In this document: in pieces, positions 24,897-33,619 of the stretch | Layout of the letters: every line of letters starts with the position of its first letter | Numbering within the stretch: position 1 is the stretch's first letter | Assembly (NCBI RefSeq): GCF_039536325.1 | Contig: NZ_BAAAYO010000013.1 | Location: 186,001-250,000 of the forward strand | Source: Paenibacillus_AB hodogayensis | GTDB taxonomy: Bacteria > Bacillota > Bacilli > Paenibacillales > NBRC-103111 | Direction of reading: 5' to 3' | DNA length: 64,000 nt | Position numbers and translations under genes: made by a program | The notes under the pieces: generated by a model | Told to the model about the DNA's origin: nothing | The model's database searches: none | What the model saw: the letters and a program-made list of their open reading frames with translations, nothing else

Positions 24897-25721
24897 TCAG
24901 CCCTTCACGCTGCCGGCGGTAACGCCTTCGATAATTTTTTTCTGCAGAATCGCATACACGATGATCACGGGCACGCAGCTGATCATAACGGAGGCGCATA
25001 GGGCCCCATAGTTCATATTGAATTTGTCCATAAAGGCGACGACCGCCACCGGCAGCGTACGCAAGTTTTGGCTGGACAGGAACAGGTTGGCCATGATGAA
25101 TTCGTTCCAATGGTTCATAAAGTTGAGTATGAACACCGTGACCAGCGTTGGCATCGACAGAGGCAGCACGACGCGTCCCAGTAAGCCGTAGACGGACAAT
25201 CCGTCCATAATGCCCGCTTCCTCCAGCTCCTTCGGAATCGACTTCAGGAATGCCGCAATAATGAAGACCGACAGCGGAATGCCGAACGCCGTATACGGCA
25301 CGATCAGAGCCAGCGGCGTGTTGTACAGCCCCATGTTTTTGATCATGATATAGAGCGGGATCAGCAATGAAACCGGCGGAATGAGCAGAGACAGCAGCAG
25401 CACCCCGTACACGAGCTTGCTCAGCTTGGGGAATTTCATCCGCGTCACGGCGTAAGCGATTCCCGTGGACAGCAAAATGCCGACCAGGGTCGAAAGCGAG
25501 CTGATATACAGACTGTTGATAAAGTAGATGCCGATGCGCGAGTTGCTGAAGGCGTTGGCGTAGTTGTCCAGCGAGAATGATTCCGGCAAGCTCCACGGCT
25601 TGAGCACAATTTCTGAATTGCCCTTGAACGACGAATTGAACACGAACAGAAGCGGGTAAAGCACGATGAGCAAATAAGGCACGAGCACGAGATGAGGAAG
25701 CCAGTTCGCGCGGCGGTTCAT
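24897..25721 (-). CDS. Carbohydrate ABC transporter permease (MalG type)
   Basis: 274 residues, six membrane helices, with the ATPase-contacting EAA loop EEAGIMDGLSVYGLLGRVVLP near residue 185. The ATG at 25721 follows the MalF-type stop as TGACATG, with GGAGG 12 bases ahead; an earlier in-frame TTG at 25733 would lie inside the ribosome site. No ATPase gene is present, so a shared MsmX-type ATPase is expected. Confidence 0.92.
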   Translation of the reverse strand: MNRRANWLPHLVLVPYLLIVLYPLLFVFNSSFKGNSEIVLKPWSLPESFSLDNYANAFSNSRIGIYFINSLYISSLSTLVGILLSTGIAYAVTRMKFPKLSKLVYGVLLLSLLIPPVSLLIPLYIMIKNMGLYNTPLALIVPYTAFGIPLSVFIIAAFLKSIPKELEEAGIMDGLSVYGLLGRVVLPLSMPTLVTVFILNFMNHWNEFIMANLFLSSQNLRTLPVAVVAFMDKFNMNYGALCASVMISCVPVIIVYAILQKKIIEGVTAGSVKG

Positions 25722-25722
25722 G

Positions 25723-26607
25723 TCAGTATTCAACCTCCTCCGACCTTCTCGTGACGAGATGGAAAATAAGCGTCAATAAACAGGTGAAGACGAAAATAAT
25801 AATGGAGATCGCATTGGCGTAGCCGAACTGCGACATCGAATACGCCTGCTTGTACATGTACGTGCCCATGACCTCGGAGCTGCCGAACGGCCCGCCGGAC
25901 GTCATGATGTAGACGATATCCATCGCCTTCATCGCGCCAGTGATGGAGAGCAGCGTCACGACCAGCAGCACGGGACGAATGAGCGGGACGGTAATGTAGC
26001 GCACTTTCCGCCAGCCGACGGCGCCGTCGATTTCCCCGGCTTCCTGCATTTCTTTCGGTATGGCGAAGATCGCGGCCAGCACGAGCACGACATAGAAACC
26101 GGTCCACTGCCACCCGTTCGCGATCAGGATGGCCAAGTAAGCAAAATGCTCTTCCCCTAGCCAGCCGCGCGTCCACGTCTTCAATCCGACCGCGCGCAAA
26201 ATCTGGTTCACCAGTCCGGCATCGGGATGGTAAATGAATTTCCATACGATGCCCACGATCGCCGTCGACAGCACGCTTGGCATAAAAACTGTCGTCTTGT
26301 AAAAGTCCAGCAAGCGGCGCACCGCACTGACGAGCAGCGCGACGAGAACGATGACGGGAATTTGCACGAATACGGAAAACAGCACAAAATAAATGTTATT
26401 TTTCAGGGCAATCAGAAATTTCTCATCCGAGAACGCCTTCACAAAATTGTCCAAACCGTTGAATGTCGCCTCATTGATGCCGTTCCAGCTTGTCACCGAA
26501 TACCGTAAAGAGCTGAACATCGGCGCCACGTAAAAGGTGATGTACAGCAGCAAGGCGGGAACGACGAACAGGGCGTAGGCGTAAGGGTTGCGCAGCACTT
26601 TGTTCAT
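25723..26607 (-). CDS. Sugar ABC transporter permease (MalF type)
   Basis: 294 residues with six predicted helices and the EAA motif EAGEIDGAVGWRKVRYITVP near residue 185. AGGAGG lies five bases before the ATG. It forms the heteromeric channel with the MalG-type permease downstream; the binding protein upstream in transcription delivers the sugar. The substrate is probably an oligosaccharide, but the sequence does not specify which. Confidence 0.92.
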   Translation of the reverse strand: MNKVLRNPYAYALFVVPALLLYITFYVAPMFSSLRYSVTSWNGINEATFNGLDNFVKAFSDEKFLIALKNNIYFVLFSVFVQIPVIVLVALLVSAVRRLLDFYKTTVFMPSVLSTAIVGIVWKFIYHPDAGLVNQILRAVGLKTWTRGWLGEEHFAYLAILIANGWQWTGFYVVLVLAAIFAIPKEMQEAGEIDGAVGWRKVRYITVPLIRPVLLVVTLLSITGAMKAMDIVYIMTSGGPFGSSEVMGTYMYKQAYSMSQFGYANAISIIIFVFTCLLTLIFHLVTRRSEEVEY

Positions 26608-26717
26608 GGTAGCCTCCTGTTAACGGATATGCGAAACCGGCTGGCCGGATGCCGGACGGACGCCCATGCTGCGCCCGCCCGGCATCGCGGCGGCTTCGGT
26701 CCGCGCGCACCCGCTCC

Positions 26718-28082
26718 TTATTTCGCTTTGTTCGCTTCCTCCTGCGCCTTCTGCACCGTCTCGGCAGCCTTCTGCGGCGTCGCCTTGCCGCCCATCAGCT
26801 CCTCCATCGACGATTCCAGCGTCTTTTTGACCGTCGCTTGAACGAGCGCATCGAATGCCGGGAACGCCCCTTTCTTGGCGGCCAACTGCGCCTTCACGAC
26901 GTCCGCCACAAGCCCTTTTGTATCGCCGATGTCGGGAATCTTCATGGCCGGTATGCGGCCCGAGTTTTTCAGCTCCTTCAGTTGATTCGCTTCGGTGTAG
27001 TAGTTTTTGATAAAGGCTTTCACGGCTTTTAATTCGTTCTCGTTCAATTTGCTGGAGAAGCCGTAGCCGTTGGACCAGCCGCCATTGATCGTGTCATCCC
27101 CCGGTCCGCCCATATTCGGGAAGTTGAAGAAGCTGACGTTGTCCTTAACCGTCGATTTGTCGCCCGTAATGCCGGCGATCGCCCAGCTGCCGTCGAACAG
27201 CATCGCCGCTTGGCCGGTATAGAACTTCGCTTGGCCGTCCGCGTATTTCATGGCGATGACGTTTTTGTCGATGTAGCCGCTCGTCTTCAGCTCTTCGAAT
27301 TTTTTGAACGCATCGACGACCGGAGCGTCCGTCCACTTGGAGCTGCCCTTGGCGAAGTTCTCTTGAATCTGCATACCGCCGAGCCGGACGAACATCGTGT
27401 TGACCGGCATGTTCAGCACCCAGCCGTCGCCGCTGCCTCCGCCCATCGCGATCGGCGTGATGCCCTTCGCCTTGAGCGCTTCGCACACCTTGAGAAATTC
27501 CTCCCACGTTTTCGGCACCTGCACGCCGGCGTCGGCGAACATTTTCGTATTGTAGAAGAAGCCTTCCACGAAGCCTGCGTCCGGCAAACCGTATATTTTG
27601 CCATCGACCGTAAACTCGGTCAGGTTCATGAATTTATCCTTCAGCCCAAGCTCGGCGAGAATCGGCGTCAGATCGAGCAGACGTCCGGCCTTGGAATAGT
27701 TTTTGGTATCGTCGCCGCCGAACAGGTTGAAGATCGGAGGCGGATTGCCGGCGGACATCTCCGCCTTCAGCTTCTGATCGCGATTGACCGTATCCTCGAC
27801 GCCGTCCAGTTCGAATTTCAGACCCGGCACCTGCGCTTCGGTCGCTTTGGCAGCCTCTTGCAGCATGGCCAGCGTATTTTTGGCCGTCTCGCGCACGTTG
27901 ATATGGCGGATCGTCATCTTGAATTCTTTCGCTTTATCGCCATCGGCCGGTTTCGTGGCCGCCGGGGTCGATCCCCCCGTCCCTCCGCTCGTCTTCGTAT
28001 CGCCGCCGCCCGAGCAGCCTATCGCCGTAGTTGCCAGCGCCGCCGCCACCACGACGGACCATGCCGCTTTTCTTTTATTCAT
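26718..28082 (-). CDS. Extracellular sugar-binding lipoprotein of the ABC importer
   Basis: 454 residues with signal peptide and lipobox TAIGC, then a Gly/Thr/Ser-rich linker. Binding-protein segments parallel those of the paralogue at 23453: IFNLFGGDDT, VDGKIYGLPDAGFVEGFFYN, AMLFDGSWAIAG, and INGGWSNGYGF. ATG at 28082 sits behind GGAGGAGG; the frame itself is open 27 residues further. It is the first gene of the operon binding protein - MalF - MalG - second binding protein - kinase - regulator. Confidence 0.93.
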   Translation of the reverse strand: MNKRKAAWSVVVAAALATTAIGCSGGGDTKTSGGTGGSTPAATKPADGDKAKEFKMTIRHINVRETAKNTLAMLQEAAKATEAQVPGLKFELDGVEDTVNRDQKLKAEMSAGNPPPIFNLFGGDDTKNYSKAGRLLDLTPILAELGLKDKFMNLTEFTVDGKIYGLPDAGFVEGFFYNTKMFADAGVQVPKTWEEFLKVCEALKAKGITPIAMGGGSGDGWVLNMPVNTMFVRLGGMQIQENFAKGSSKWTDAPVVDAFKKFEELKTSGYIDKNVIAMKYADGQAKFYTGQAAMLFDGSWAIAGITGDKSTVKDNVSFFNFPNMGGPGDDTINGGWSNGYGFSSKLNENELKAVKAFIKNYYTEANQLKELKNSGRIPAMKIPDIGDTKGLVADVVKAQLAAKKGAFPAFDALVQATVKKTLESSMEELMGGKATPQKAAETVQKAQEEANKAK

Positions 28083-28316
28083 AACAAGACCTCCTCCGGA
28101 ACATTTGAATTCGCTTACAAGTCTGATTATAGGAGCAATCGGCGTTTTCAAGGAGAAGGTCATTTCGCGAATCGAGGGATAAAATTATCTATGAACCGGG
28201 ACGGGCGGCGTAAAAAAACCGTCCTGCATGGGCAGAACGGCTTGGATAAAAGCTGTCGACTTGACTAACGATAGAAGCGAAAGCCCGGCGGACGTCAATT
28301 TGCGTAAGGCCGCGTA

Positions 28317-29069
28317 TTATTTGGCGTAATAGCCTCCGTCGATCGGCAGCTCGACGCCGGTAATAAAGGAAGATTCGTCGGAAGCGAGGAACAGGACGCC
28401 ATTGGCGATATCCTCGGGATTGCCGAGACGAGGCAGCGGCGTCTGCGACAGGAACCATTGCTTCATCTGGTCGTTGGCGAACAGATCGGCGGTCATCGGC
28501 GTGGCGATATAGCCCGGGTGCACCGAATTGACGCGGATATGATGCTGGGCGTAATCGATCGCCGCCGCTTTCGTCAGCATGCGGACCGCCCCTTTGCTGG
28601 CCGTGTAAGGTCCGGCGCCGCTGCCGCCGGTCAAGCCGGCAATGGAAGAGATGTTGACGATCGAGCCGCCGCCGCCGGCGATCATGTGCGGTATGACGTG
28701 TTTATGCCCGAGGAACGTGCCGGTTACGTTAATCGCCATCACTTTGTTCCAATGCTCGACGGTCGTGTCCAGGAAAGGAACGGTTGTCGAGATGCCGGCA
28801 TTGTTGACCAGAATATCGATCTTGCCGAATTTCGTCATCGTTTCTTCCACGACGCGGACCCAATCGTCCTCCTCGGCGACGTTCTGAATCAGCCCGACCG
28901 CTTCTCCCCCGGCGTCCAAAATTTCCTGCACGACCTCTTGCAGCTTGTCCTGCTGCAGATCGGTGATTACGACTTTGGCGCCTTCCCGGGCGAACAGAAC
29001 CGCGTCCGCCTTGCCCATGCCTCCGGCCGCGCCGGTGATGATGGCTACTTTACCCGTAAGTCTTCCCAT
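28317..29069 (-). CDS. SDR family NAD(P)-dependent oxidoreductase
   Basis: 250-residue classical short-chain dehydrogenase. Cofactor motif TGAAGGMGKA (residues 12-21), Asp37-type acidic residue (VVITDLQ) favouring NAD, NNAG at about 90, catalytic Ser in IVNISSIAGL and YTASK near residue 157. C-terminal FITGVELPIDGG is typical of 3-oxoacyl or hydroxysteroid-like members; substrate unknown. Starts 12 bases after the MarR gene stop, so it is its operon partner. Confidence 0.92.
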   Translation of the reverse strand: MGRLTGKVAIITGAAGGMGKADAVLFAREGAKVVITDLQQDKLQEVVQEILDAGGEAVGLIQNVAEEDDWVRVVEETMTKFGKIDILVNNAGISTTVPFLDTTVEHWNKVMAINVTGTFLGHKHVIPHMIAGGGGSIVNISSIAGLTGGSGAGPYTASKGAVRMLTKAAAIDYAQHHIRVNSVHPGYIATPMTADLFANDQMKQWFLSQTPLPRLGNPEDIANGVLFLASDESSFITGVELPIDGGYYAK

Positions 29070-29081
29070 AGGAACATCCCC

Positions 29082-29510
29082 TTATCGGTTGATTTGGAAA
29101 TTACGCAGCATTTTCCGGAACGAAGCAAGGAGCAGGTCGAGCTCCGGCTCGGTGAAGTCGTTCCACAGATCGGCGGTCAATTGCTTGTATTTCTCCGCGA
29201 GCCGCCGGTCCATCTCCCGCCCTTTCTCGGTAATGCGCAGCTGAACGCTGCGGCGGTCCGTCTTCGAAACCGTCCGTTCGATATACCCTTTGCGCGCCAG
29301 CTTATTCGCCAAATTCGTCACCGCAGGCAGCGTGACGTCTAGCGCCTCGGCCAGCTCCGTGCAGTTCCGTTGCTCGACGGAAGCCAGCGTTTGCAGAATG
29401 TAGGTTTGAGGCGCGGTCAAATCGTTATCCAATATTTTGGCGTAGGCGATGACAAATCCCGTCATCTGGTTGCCGACTAGCTCGGCCAGCGCCTCTTTTT
29501 TCTCGTCCAG
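29082..29510 (-). CDS. MarR family transcriptional regulator with probable CTG start
   Basis: Winged-helix repressor: recognition region NCTELAEALDVTLPAVTNLANKLARKG, wing KTDRRSVQLRITEKG. The first ATG (29465) gives 127 residues and cuts the N-terminal dimer helix, and has no ribosome site. The frame upstream is open to CTG at 29510, seven bases behind GGAAGGTGA; this adds MLDEKKEALAELVGNQ and restores the family's usual length of about 142. No ATG, GTG or TTG exists between the stop and 29465. It is the first gene of the MarR-SDR pair and probably autoregulated through the operator just upstream. Confidence 0.85.
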   Translation of the reverse strand: MDEKKEALAELVGNQMTGFVIAYAKILDNDLTAPQTYILQTLASVEQRNCTELAEALDVTLPAVTNLANKLARKGYIERTVSKTDRRSVQLRITEKGREMDRRLAEKYKQLTADLWNDFTEPELDLLLASFRKMLRNFQINR

Positions 29511-29554
29511 ACCGTATCACCTTCCTTTCCAGAAGGTACTTCAACTCGATTAAT

Positions 29555-29608
29555 AGTTAAAAGGTATTAACTAATTACTATTGTAGACTCCCGGCGGCCG
29601 GGAGTCAA
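29555..29608 (-). promoter_or_regulatory. MarR-SDR promoter with operator and spacer palindrome
   Basis: On the minus strand TTGACT (29603-29608), 17 bp, TACAAT (29580-29585). Downstream of the -10 lies AGTTAA-N6-TTAACT (29555-29572), a likely MarR site. In addition, the spacer itself is a perfect 9-bp-arm palindrome (29586-29606, loop CGG), either a second operator or the terminator stem of the gene upstream. Confidence 0.7.
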
Positions 29609-29635
29609 CTTCTAAACAATGGGCAGTCCATGTGG

Positions 29636-30349
29636 TCAACAAATACACGTTTTTTTCTTCTTGCCGATAGTGCCTTTCGCCTCGGCTAGGCGAATCGAGT
29701 CGGACGCAAGCGGCACTTTGCAGGCTGTCCGGCCGACGTCGACACGCACGTTGCCGATTGCTTCGGCTACCGCAGCGGCGGCGCCGTGAAGCGACCGGAC
29801 CGACGTTCCGACGACGATGACGAAGACATTCATCGTATAGCGTACGCGGTTTCTTTCTTCATGGATCGTTCGTTCCACCTGGCGCAGCAGGCGGGACAGC
29901 TCCTCCAAATCCAATCTTTCGTCCGGGGTAACGGAGATATAGTTGGCGTAGGTGCTCCAGCCGCAGCAAGCGACGAACTCGTCCGGAGAAGCCATCCATT
30001 CGCGGGCCAGTTCGACGGCGAACGGACTTTCGGCCGCTACTCCCGCTACCGTATATTCGGCCAGCATATACCAGTTGGCGGATCGAGCCCAATGCCGCAG
30101 CATCTCCTTCGTAGCCGAAGCCGGATCGACCGTCAGACCGGCCAAATACATGGCGTCGCTATTGCCGGTATCGAACAGGTCGCGGGCGAGCTGCTGGTCC
30201 TTCCGTACCGCCTTGACGAGCTTCTTCAAATCCCCGACCTTGACGCCGAACAGGGGCTCCCGGGCCCCGTGGCGCATGAATGTGTTCTTGGTCTGCTCCG
30301 TGCCTAGCTCCTGCAGCTTATCCATCACTTCTTGCAAAGCGTTCGCCAT
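29636..30349 (-). CDS. DNA alkylation repair protein (AlkD-like HEAT-repeat)
   Basis: 237 residues, all-helical. Family signature segments are KNTFMRHGAREPLFGVKVGDLKKL at the N-terminus, the DLFDTGNSDAMYLAGL helix, SANWYMLAEYTVAGVAAESPF, and the WMASPDEFVACCGWSTYANY helix. The protein ends in an unusual KKKK-CIC tail. AlkD glycosylases excise N3/N7-alkylpurines without base flipping; many homologues are not proven active. GAAAGGGG precedes the ATG. Confidence 0.9.
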   Translation of the reverse strand: MANALQEVMDKLQELGTEQTKNTFMRHGAREPLFGVKVGDLKKLVKAVRKDQQLARDLFDTGNSDAMYLAGLTVDPASATKEMLRHWARSANWYMLAEYTVAGVAAESPFAVELAREWMASPDEFVACCGWSTYANYISVTPDERLDLEELSRLLRQVERTIHEERNRVRYTMNVFVIVVGTSVRSLHGAAAAVAEAIGNVRVDVGRTACKVPLASDSIRLAEAKGTIGKKKKTCIC

Positions 30350-30418
30350 TTGACATCGGCCCCTTTCGGAATCTATACGCTTGATTCGACTTGCGGTATC
30401 GAGATCCTCGTGTACCCA

Positions 30419-32098
30419 TCAGTCGTGCACTTGTGCCGCCTTACGCAGCATAACCGCCAGATCGGCATGGCCTCTGCGCTCGGCCCATGCCGAAGGCGTC
30501 AGGCGCGGTTCTCCCGCAGGGAGACGGGGGTCGGCGCCTTGCTCCAGCAGCCAGCGGACCATGTCCGTCTGGCCGGCCTTCGCGGCCCAGCCGAGCGGCG
30601 TCGTCCCGTGCTCCTGGTCGATCGCATCGGGATCGGCCCCGAATTCCAGCAGAAGGGCAGCGACAGCCGTCTGTCCCCGATAGGCGGCCGTATGCAAATA
30701 AGTGACGCCCTGCCAGTTGGCGTGGTTCGGGTCGGCTCCGGCCTGCAGCAGTAGACGGACCATCTCCGTCCCGGAATCGGCGGCATAGCCCATATAGTTG
30801 TTGGCATACCAGGGCGCTTGCAGATCGGCCCCGCTGCGGATCAGCAGCCGGACGATATCCGCATGGCCCGCTCCCGCCGCCAAGCAGAGCGGACCATAAT
30901 CGCCCCCTCCGTTGACGAGCGTCCGGTCCGCGCGGATCATTTCCCCGGCCAGATCGATTCGGCCGAGCCAGCAGGCGGAGTCCAGACCGATAGAGCCTCC
31001 ATGCGCATAAAGCAGGCGAACCAGCCGGTCGTAGCCTTTGGATATGGCGATAAATAAAGGGGTGCCCCCCGCCTCCACAGCGGCGTCCGGGAGCGCTCCC
31101 CGCTCCAGCAGCAGCTCCGCGCAACCGGCGTGGTTGCCGGCAGCCGCGTGCCATAACGCGCTCCCTTGCGGAGCGTCGGTCTCTGGCGCGTTCGGATCGG
31201 CCCCATGCTCCAGCAGCAGCCGAACGGCCGCGGTATGGCCGTACTTTGCGGCAAAGCCGAGCGGTCGGAACCCGGCCGGACTGCCCGCATTCGCCAGCTG
31301 CGGGTCAGCTTCCAGCAGCAGGGTAAGCCGCTCCGTGTCGCCTACCGCCGCCGCTGCCCCTATGTCGTAATCGGCGCCGCGCGCCGTCAAATAGCCGACC
31401 AGAAACCATTCGTTGCGTATCGCGCGCTCGGTCAAGTCTCTTCGCGCCCGGAACCAGTAGTCGCCTCCGGCAATAGCAAGCTGCAGCGGCGTCGCTCCGT
31501 CGCCCCGTCGTGCCCGGATATCCGCGCCCCGCTCCAGCAGAACGTCGATCAGCGGAAGCTGGCGGGTTAAGGTCGCCCAATGAAGCGGAGTATTGCCCCG
31601 CTCGTCGGCTGCATGGAGCAGCTCCGGGGAACGATCGAGCATCTGCACCGCCAAGTCCGTCTGACGGGCCCGAATCAGTTCCGCCAATCGGCCGCCTTCC
31701 GAAGAGGTGCCATATCGGCTTTCCAGATGCCGTTCCAGCAGGCGGACGATCGCCTCATGACCGCGATCCCGGGCAACCGTCACATAATCGTCCTGCCAGC
31801 TCAAGGGGGAACGGTACGTCGCATCGGCCCCGTGCTCGAGCAGCAAGGAGGCCACCTGCTCATGCCCTTCGCATACGGCGAAATGAAGCGGGGCGCTATA
31901 CCCCCACCGGCAATTGGCCAAGCCGGGATCGCTTCGCAACAACCGTTCCGCTCGGTCGGCATCTCCTGTCATGGAGCTGACCAGCAGGCCCCACACATCG
32001 TTTCCTCTGCCCCCGCTTCCCGGTACGGGCTGCTCCGTTCGCAGCGCCTCCGGTTGTTCCTCTGCCGGCTTCTTGTTTGCGCGATGATGACCGTTCAT
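30419..32098 (-). CDS. Large ankyrin-repeat protein
   Basis: 559 residues made almost entirely of ankyrin repeats, at least twelve, recognisable as G-x-TPLH/ALHxA...G...LLLE-GAD units (for example GNTPLHWATLTRQLPLIDVL, then GADPNA and GADPNHANW). The first 40 residues are polar and low in complexity. No membrane segment or signal peptide. ATG at 32098 is behind GGAGG; the frame is open much further upstream but that part is a different composition. Ankyrin arrays mediate protein contacts; the partner is unknown. It is separated by 69 bases from the AlkD-like gene downstream. Confidence 0.88.
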   Translation of the reverse strand: MNGHHRANKKPAEEQPEALRTEQPVPGSGGRGNDVWGLLVSSMTGDADRAERLLRSDPGLANCRWGYSAPLHFAVCEGHEQVASLLLEHGADATYRSPLSWQDDYVTVARDRGHEAIVRLLERHLESRYGTSSEGGRLAELIRARQTDLAVQMLDRSPELLHAADERGNTPLHWATLTRQLPLIDVLLERGADIRARRGDGATPLQLAIAGGDYWFRARRDLTERAIRNEWFLVGYLTARGADYDIGAAAAVGDTERLTLLLEADPQLANAGSPAGFRPLGFAAKYGHTAAVRLLLEHGADPNAPETDAPQGSALWHAAAGNHAGCAELLLERGALPDAAVEAGGTPLFIAISKGYDRLVRLLYAHGGSIGLDSACWLGRIDLAGEMIRADRTLVNGGGDYGPLCLAAGAGHADIVRLLIRSGADLQAPWYANNYMGYAADSGTEMVRLLLQAGADPNHANWQGVTYLHTAAYRGQTAVAALLLEFGADPDAIDQEHGTTPLGWAAKAGQTDMVRWLLEQGADPRLPAGEPRLTPSAWAERRGHADLAVMLRKAAQVHD

Positions 32099-32399
32099 CC
32101 TATGACCTCCATTCGGGCTTTTATGGGACAGACCGGACTTCTGTAGTTTCTTCTTGCACGAATCCGAGTCGCTGCTTTTATCGTACCAAACTTCCCCGAC
32201 TCTGTGGGAGCTGCAACCCGCTTTTCCGGCAGGAGAACGGGAGCTTGCTGGGGATGGCCGGAGCGATGCAGAATGCTGCAGTCCCAGGTTGATGGCGGGC
32301 TGTTTCTGCAGCCTGATGGTGGAATATGCCGCAAAAGGAACGCCGAACAAGGAAGTAACACTCGGAATTACCAAGTATTACTTCCTCAAAGAGCACGTA
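32099..32399. other. 301-bp intergenic stretch between the ATL gene and the ankyrin gene
   Basis: No gene is visible. A hairpin of GGAAGTAA (32351-32358) with TTACTTCC (32378-32385) lies 15 bases past the ATL stop and may end the STM operon, though without a clear U-tract. No obvious promoter for the ankyrin gene was found. Confidence 0.35.
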
Positions 32400-32744
32400 T
32401 TACCGGGGCTCGGTCGAGCTCGGCGCATCTGCCGATGAAGAAGGCCGGAACTGGAAGCGGTCCAAATCCACCTTCCCGTCCTCATCCACCTCTACGCCCT
32501 CATGCTGCAGCTGCATGATCTGCTCGAAGCGCGATTCCTCCTCCTGAACCGCCACCTCGCCCTTGGCGTTGATCACCCGATGCCACGGCAGCTTGTGGGC
32601 GCGGCTGGACGAATGCAGAATGCGTACGACCTGCCGCGCCGCTCTCGGGCTGCCCGCCATTCCGGCGATCTGGCCGTAAGTCATGACGCATCCTGCCGGT
32701 ATGCTCCGAATGATGTCAATCACTTGTCTAGTAAACGGCTGCAT
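32400..32744 (-). CDS. Alkyltransferase-like (ATL) MGMT-family protein
   Basis: 114 residues, the C-terminal DNA-binding domain of O6-alkylguanine transferases only. The helix-turn-helix GCVMTYGQIAGMAGSPRAARQV and arginine finger are present, but the reactive Cys is replaced: the motif reads PWHRV instead of PCHRV. ATL proteins flag alkylated bases for nucleotide excision repair rather than repairing them. Its ATG overlaps the preceding stop (TGATG), so it is translationally coupled to the STM4011-like radical SAM gene, an odd position for a repair factor. A charged tail of 25 residues follows the domain. Confidence 0.9.
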   Translation of the reverse strand: MQPFTRQVIDIIRSIPAGCVMTYGQIAGMAGSPRAARQVVRILHSSSRAHKLPWHRVINAKGEVAVQEEESRFEQIMQLQHEGVEVDEDGKVDLDRFQFRPSSSADAPSSTEPR

Positions 32745-33619
32745 CAGTCACCTCCACCCACACTGCTTGCAATACGCTCCAGCAGCCGGCTGCCGTAGAC
32801 GCCTTCCAGCTCCAGCTCCAGCTCCGGCATGTGGATGTATCCGATATAGCAATCGCAGACGTTCATCCGGCATGCTCTTTTCTGCGACAAGCCGTTCAGG
32901 CCGTCGCGGTACAGATGGCCGAGCACGCCGCGGTCCTTGTAGCAGCGCTTAACCAGCCCCGGACCCTGTACATAGAACACATCGTATCCAGATCGGCACG
33001 ACCGGCCTAAGCTTTCATAGTCGACGGCGTTCCGGTCGAAATGCCGGTCGATGGCCCGCAGCGCGTCCTTGTCCGCCTCCGAATAATAGTTGCGTTTATC
33101 CTTGAACGCGTTGACCCACATGTACACATCATCCGGAAGCTGCTTGCGCAAAGACGCCAGCGCGCCGAAGGCGCTTTTGACCCCAACCGAGCCTACGCTG
33201 AACGGCACTCCCCGGCTATGGAGCGCCATGCATTGGCCGAGAAACGCTTCCTCGCTGACTTGACCGGGATGGTATGTCACCCAAAAAGCCGCCTTGCGCG
33301 CGTCCAGCTGCTCTACCCAGTCCAGCCGGGCCGACAGATTGGTCTGAATCGCTACCTTGTCGACATGCTCCATGCTCGACAGCTCGATCATTGCCTCCCG
33401 GTACCATCGATGAATGAGTCCTTCGCCGTATGGGTTGAAAAAGACGGAGAGCCGGTGCCCTTCCGCATGCTGCTTGCCGGCCCAGACGACGAAATCTCGC
33501 ACCTGCTGGCGGTCGACGGCGAGCGTATCGGCGCTGTCCTTCGTTTTGCTGAACGGGCAATACGGGCAATCATAATTGCAGGACGACAGACTGCCTCGGT
33601 AATAGACGGTGGCATTCAT
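32744..33619 (-). CDS. STM4011-family radical SAM protein
   Basis: 291 residues. The SAM cluster motif CxxxCxxC is at residues 14-21 (SCNYDCPYCPF). The C-terminal part holds further cysteines (GRSCRSG, VKRCYKD, ACRMNVCDC) that could bind an auxiliary Fe-S cluster. The family is defined by its constant neighbours STM4012 to STM4015; its reaction is unknown. ATG overlaps the STM4012 stop by four bases. Confidence 0.88.
   Translation of the reverse strand: MNATVYYRGSLSSCNYDCPYCPFSKTKDSADTLAVDRQQVRDFVVWAGKQHAEGHRLSVFFNPYGEGLIHRWYREAMIELSSMEHVDKVAIQTNLSARLDWVEQLDARKAAFWVTYHPGQVSEEAFLGQCMALHSRGVPFSVGSVGVKSAFGALASLRKQLPDDVYMWVNAFKDKRNYYSEADKDALRAIDRHFDRNAVDYESLGRSCRSGYDVFYVQGPGLVKRCYKDRGVLGHLYRDGLNGLSQKRACRMNVCDCYIGYIHMPELELELEGVYGSRLLERIASSVGGGD

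Noticed and set aside
32400..32744. Annotating the MGMT-family protein as an active O6-methylguanine methyltransferase
   Set aside because: The acceptor Cys is Trp (PWHRV) and the N-terminal domain is missing.
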